Source: Tumebacillus flagellatus (GTDB lineage Bacteria > Bacillota > Bacilli > Tumebacillales > Tumebacillaceae). From it: a stretch of DNA of 64,000 nt. The DNA lies in NCBI RefSeq assembly GCF_000714935.1, contig NZ_JMIR01000004.1, positions 124,001-188,000 of the forward strand. Direction: 5' to 3'. Below, one piece after another: positions 60,894 to 64,000 of this stretch. The translations under genes and the position numbers were made by a program. Within the stretch, counting starts at the first letter, position 1; each line of letters opens with the position of its first letter. A model generated the notes under the pieces. The model saw only the letters and a program-made list of their open reading frames with translations. It was not told the origin of the DNA and did no database searches.

Positions 60894-61699
60894 AAGTGTT
60901 GTTGCTTTCCGACTTGCATTGCGAGAACAACCATGAAAAAACGGGCAAGAGCATCATCCCTGCCGTTGCCACGTACATCCGCGAAGTGGCGCCGGACCGC
61001 GTGATCGTCGCGGGCGACATGGCGGGCGGGGCGGCTCGGTGCATTCGTTATCTTGAAGAGTTGGAGCAGAGCTCCGGCACGGCGCTGTCGTACGTTCCCG
61101 GCAACCATTCGATTTGGACGGATAAGCGCACCGATTCGTGGCACGAGTACGAGCTGTTGCGGGCGCATCACTCGTCGTTGATCGGAAAGCCGCTGTTGCT
61201 GGGCGACAAGTGGGCGGTCGTCGGCGACATGGGGTGGTATGACTACACGTATCGGGAGAAGTCTTGGACGCGGGAAGATTGCGTCACCCGCAAAGAAAGC
61301 TACTGGCGCGACAGTGTGTTTGCGCGCTGGGGCATGGAGGACGAGGAAGTGACCGACCGCATGCTGGACTCGTTCCGGACGCAGTTGGAAGCGACGGCCG
61401 ATCGCCGGGTGGTGTTTGTGAATCACTTTATCCCGTATGACGAATACTGTCCGATCTCTCAGCACAGCCGGGTGTGGAACATGATCCGGCCGTTCATGGG
61501 CAGCCGCCGTATCGGCGAGTTGATCGATGCGATGCCGCACGTGGAGCATGTCGTGTTCGGGCATGTGCACTACCGCTACGGCACGAGGCGGCGCGGGGAC
61601 AAGTGGGTGCATTGTCATCCGCTGGGCTATCTGCATGAGTGGAAGACCAACAACATCGAGCGGGAAATTCGCTTGGCAAGTCATGTGATTGAGTTGTAA
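60890..61699 (+). CDS. calcineurin-like metallophosphoesterase
   Basis: 269 residues. Metal motifs: LLLSDLHCENN (D-x-H), VIVAGDMAGG (GD), YVPGNHSIWT (GNH, with S in place of D), VFVNHFIP and VFGHVHYRYG (GHxH). Distinct from the family member at 1403, which has GNHD. Coupled by overlap to the ferredoxin-MBL gene, so they probably act together. Substrate unknown. Confidence 0.87.
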   Translation: MKVLLLSDLHCENNHEKTGKSIIPAVATYIREVAPDRVIVAGDMAGGAARCIRYLEELEQSSGTALSYVPGNHSIWTDKRTDSWHEYELLRAHHSSLIGKPLLLGDKWAVVGDMGWYDYTYREKSWTREDCVTRKESYWRDSVFARWGMEDEEVTDRMLDSFRTQLEATADRRVVFVNHFIPYDEYCPISQHSRVWNMIRPFMGSRRIGELIDAMPHVEHVVFGHVHYRYGTRRRGDKWVHCHPLGYLHEWKTNNIEREIRLASHVIEL

Positions 61700-61736
61700 G
61701 AGTTCGTTGTAACCCATCGTATCCTGTGTAACCGTG

Positions 61737-61783
61737 AACACCTCTCCTCTGGTATACTAAAGCTAATGAGGAGAGGTGTTTTT
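61737..61783 (+). terminator. 13-bp hairpin terminator with a -10 element in its loop
   Basis: AACACCTCTCCTC (61737-61749) and GAGGAGAGGTGTT (61768-61780) are perfectly complementary, loop of 18 bases, then TTTTT. The loop holds TATACT (61753-61758), so a transcript beginning near 61765 would lack the left arm and leave GGAGAGGTG free as ribosome site for the GTG at 61786; read-through transcript would bury it. Confidence 0.85.
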
Positions 61784-61785
61784 GG

Positions 61786-62943
61786 GTGTCGCAACTGCAT
61801 TTTCAAACGGACGGATTGTCCGTTTCTTATAAAGGTTTGACCATTGCGCTGTTGCCCAAGGAGTACGCGCTGTTGGATTTTTTGTATCAAAATCGGGGGC
61901 ATGCGTTTACACGCGAGGAGTTGCTGGATCGCGTGTGGCCGCTGGAAACGCCGGTGGATCGCACGGTGGACGATCATGTCTACCGTTTACGGAAAAAACT
62001 GAAACCTTGCGCAGAGGTGGTGAGCCTCGACACGGTACGCAGCATCGGGTATCGCTTGACGGTGAAAGACGTGCGTCCGCTGACGATGATGCCGTCGCAG
62101 ACGGATGCGGAGCTCAACGAGTACGCGCAGAAGATGCTGAGCAAGTATCACCTGTTCGGGCAGGGCGATGCGCTGATGATGATGTACCAGCAGCAGAAGG
62201 TGTTGGGGATTGAGATCGACCCTTTTTACGAGGTTTACATCCGGTTTATCTCCGGGGATTTTTTTTGGTTGGTGGAGTCGGAGCACGTTCCGATTGAGCA
62301 TCGGCTGTATCTGCTCTTAGTCCTGTTTGCAGTCGCACAGGATGACACGCAGGAGGCGCTGGATTTTATCGAGCGGGCGTTGGCGACAGACTTGTTGCCG
62401 GAGAAGAACCGTACGGAGCTGTACATCCTCGATATGTTGTTTGCGATGATGATGACGGGACGCGTGGACGAGGTGTTAGAGCGGTTTACAACGGTTACGT
62501 ATCCGTTGATTGAAGAGAAGGGGTGGCAAGAAGGCTTTCTCATGCCGACGATGCTGGCGGAGTCGGCGGCGTTCTTTCTGGCTGGGCAGTATGAGAAGAT
62601 GGAAGGCAATCTGAACCGCGTGGAGAAGATGATTCAAGAGGCGCCTTACTTGCGGGAGACGGGATTTTACCGCTTGGCGCGCGGAGTGTGGGAGATTCAC
62701 AACGGGCGCAAGGCGGCGGGAAAAGCGACGTTGGAGGAGGGCCTTGATATTTTGCGGCAGTCGAAGTTTGTGCCGCAGTATCTGTTTCATTTGCGCAAGG
62801 TCGTTTATTTCTTCGAGGTTCAACTGGATGAACCGGAGTTGTGCCGGGAGTATCAAGGGTTGTGGAAGGATGCGTGTAAGCAGTATCGGTTGGAGGAAGT
62901 CGCGGTGAAGATTCGCGAGGTCTTGCAAAACGTGCTCCTCTGA
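61786..62943 (+). CDS. winged-helix regulator with TPR-like C-terminal domain
   Basis: 385 residues. Residues about 5-95 are an OmpR/PhoB-type winged helix (LPKEYALLDFLYQNRGHAFT; RTVDDHVYRLRKKLKP; VRSIGYRLT). The rest is helical repeats resembling TPR, as in SARP-like transcription activators. No receiver domain. GTG at 61786 with GGAGAGGTG 7 bases before. The MFS gene after it, 62 bases on, may be a target; that is inference. Confidence 0.82.
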   Translation: MSQLHFQTDGLSVSYKGLTIALLPKEYALLDFLYQNRGHAFTREELLDRVWPLETPVDRTVDDHVYRLRKKLKPCAEVVSLDTVRSIGYRLTVKDVRPLTMMPSQTDAELNEYAQKMLSKYHLFGQGDALMMMYQQQKVLGIEIDPFYEVYIRFISGDFFWLVESEHVPIEHRLYLLLVLFAVAQDDTQEALDFIERALATDLLPEKNRTELYILDMLFAMMMTGRVDEVLERFTTVTYPLIEEKGWQEGFLMPTMLAESAAFFLAGQYEKMEGNLNRVEKMIQEAPYLRETGFYRLARGVWEIHNGRKAAGKATLEEGLDILRQSKFVPQYLFHLRKVVYFFEVQLDEPELCREYQGLWKDACKQYRLEEVAVKIREVLQNVLL

Positions 62944-63005
62944 CATTCCTCTGACAATCCCCTTGTATGCTGAGAGCAAGAGCAACAGAACAGGGGGAAT
63001 TTTTG

Positions 63006-64000
63006 ATGTTGAGAAGAAATCGAGCGTTCCAGCGATTGTTCCTCGCGTATGCGATGTCCACGCTGGGAGATTGGTTTGATATGATGGCGGTGTCGGTGCT
63101 GATCGGGTATGTGTGGAACGCCGACCCGTTGGTGATGGCGCTCGTGCCGCTGACGTTTGCCGTGCCGGGCTTGCTGTTCGGGCAAGTCGCCGGGGTGTTT
63201 GCGGATCGCTTTTCGAAGTTGAAGCTGTTGATCATGTCGGACGTGGTGAGCGCCGGGTTGACGGTGGCGCTGATGTTTGCGCCGAACGTGTGGGTGTTGC
63301 TCGTACTGCTGACTGTGCGCTCGTGCGCGGGGACGTTCCATTATCCGGCGCAGAATGCGTTGACACGGTTGATCGTGGCGGAAGAGGACCTGCTGCGGGC
63401 GACGTCGTTGAACGGAATGGTGAACCAGATCGGCAAAGTGCTCGGCCCGATCGTCGGGGCGGCGTTGGTGGCTGTTTTTACCCCGCAGGCTTGTATGTTG
63501 GTGAACGCGATTTCGTTCGGGTTGTCGACGATTGTGTTGTTGACGGTGGGGAAAGTGGAAGAGCGCAAGGCTGCAGAGCAGATCGATCCTGGTTCGGAGC
63601 CGATGGTGGAAGCGAAGCCGTCGTTTTGGGAATCTTGGAAGGGCGGGTGGAAGGTGCTCGCGGGCAACCGCGTGGTGCTGAATTGGCTGGTGTTCGGGTT
63701 GGTGGCGTCGATTTCGTTGCAACTCGGGGATTTTCAGTTTCCGGTGGTGTTCCGCGAGTACGACGCGTCGCGGACGGATCTGTTTGGGTATGCGGTGGCG
63801 GCGATTGGGATCGGGTCGGTGATCTCCATCGCGCTGCTCGGCCGGTTGAAGGAGGTCAAGCGGTACGGGTGGTTGTACGGCGGCGGGTTTCTGCTGCTGG
63901 GTCTGCTGTTCGGCGCGACCGGCTTGATGCGACCGGGGTTGCCGTGGTGGCTGTTTCTCGTGATCGCGCTGGTCGGAGGCATCGGGAACGGGCTGACGAT
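63006..64000 (+). CDS. MFS transporter, truncated by the window end
   Basis: At least 331 residues, open to the last base. Start ATG at 63006 follows AGGGGGAA. FQRLFLAYAMSTLGDWFDMM is the first helix with the MFS G/D pattern; AGVFADRFSKLKLLIMSD is the 2-3 loop. The protein resembles the macrolide-efflux/enterobactin-exporter (MefA/EntS) group, with a long central loop. Substrate unknown. Confidence 0.85.
   Translation, partial: MLRRNRAFQRLFLAYAMSTLGDWFDMMAVSVLIGYVWNADPLVMALVPLTFAVPGLLFGQVAGVFADRFSKLKLLIMSDVVSAGLTVALMFAPNVWVLLVLLTVRSCAGTFHYPAQNALTRLIVAEEDLLRATSLNGMVNQIGKVLGPIVGAALVAVFTPQACMLVNAISFGLSTIVLLTVGKVEERKAAEQIDPGSEPMVEAKPSFWESWKGGWKVLAGNRVVLNWLVFGLVASISLQLGDFQFPVVFREYDASRTDLFGYAVAAIGIGSVISIALLGRLKEVKRYGWLYGGGFLLLGLLFGATGLMRPGLPWWLFLVIALVGGIGNGLT

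Overview
The window is about 64 kb of chromosome from a moderately high-GC, low-mobility region of a Gram-positive bacterium. The Firmicutes signs are direct: a T-box leader before proBA, a SAM-I (S-box) riboswitch before metI-metC, CcpA, MecA, PepV, a YitD-type phosphosulfolactate synthase, strong GGAGG ribosome sites, frequent GTG/TTG starts, and U-tract terminators after most genes. The base composition and gene set would fit an aerobic Bacillales such as Alicyclobacillaceae (Tumebacillus-like); that placement is inference. No insertion sequence, prophage, CRISPR array or rRNA is visible.

Layout. 1-5.2 kb: end of folE, a nitronate monooxygenase, a metallophosphoesterase, a rhomboid protease and a chemoreceptor broken by a one-base frameshift. 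5.2-11.4 kb: a large protein with a contractile-injection-cargo-like N-terminus, NUDIX and SprT genes, two genes sharing a small C-terminal domain, and a UvrD/PcrA-like helicase. 11.4-15 kb: T-box-controlled proBA (ProA carries an unusual 54-residue insertion) and a hydroxyacid dehydrogenase, followed by a tandem array of terminator-like hairpins. 15-28.5 kb: beta-lactamase-fold hydrolase, transporter, SDR, QueA-like protein, VOC protein, amidase, and an operon of lipoprotein adaptor, RND pump and GDSL hydrolase. 28.5-30.6 kb: tRNA-Thr and an ECF sigma factor with a recognisable autoregulatory promoter and a membrane partner.

30.7-48 kb is the accessory part. Two polymorphic-toxin loci share an N-terminal helical WXG-like domain: one carries an EndoU-like nuclease tip with a small immunity candidate, the other a WHH nuclease tip with a SUKH (SMI1/KNR4) immunity gene. 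Between them lie an alpha-glucosidase, secreted proteins, an AidB-like acyl-CoA dehydrogenase, and a strikingly AT-rich gene encoding an AlbA_2/Schlafen-type domain, a GHKL-like ATPase-type domain, a winged helix and a C-terminal RNA-recognition motif. It is followed by panE, ccpA, a glycerate dehydrogenase and pepV.

48-64 kb returns to housekeeping genes: mecA, a DUF441 membrane protein, phosphosulfolactate synthase, an MFS exporter, a nitroreductase, SAM-riboswitch-controlled metI-metC, a CPA1 antiporter, a 59-residue acidic protein, a primase-like/DnaB-like fusion whose Toprim catalytic residues are lost, glutamate dehydrogenase, a ferredoxin-MBL fusion paired with a metallophosphoesterase, a winged-helix/TPR regulator whose promoter -10 sits in the loop of the preceding terminator hairpin, and the start of another MFS gene cut by the window edge.

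The best candidates for undescribed biology are the AlbA_2-ATPase-RRM protein, the catalytically degenerate Toprim-helicase fusion, and the shared-N-terminus toxin pair.
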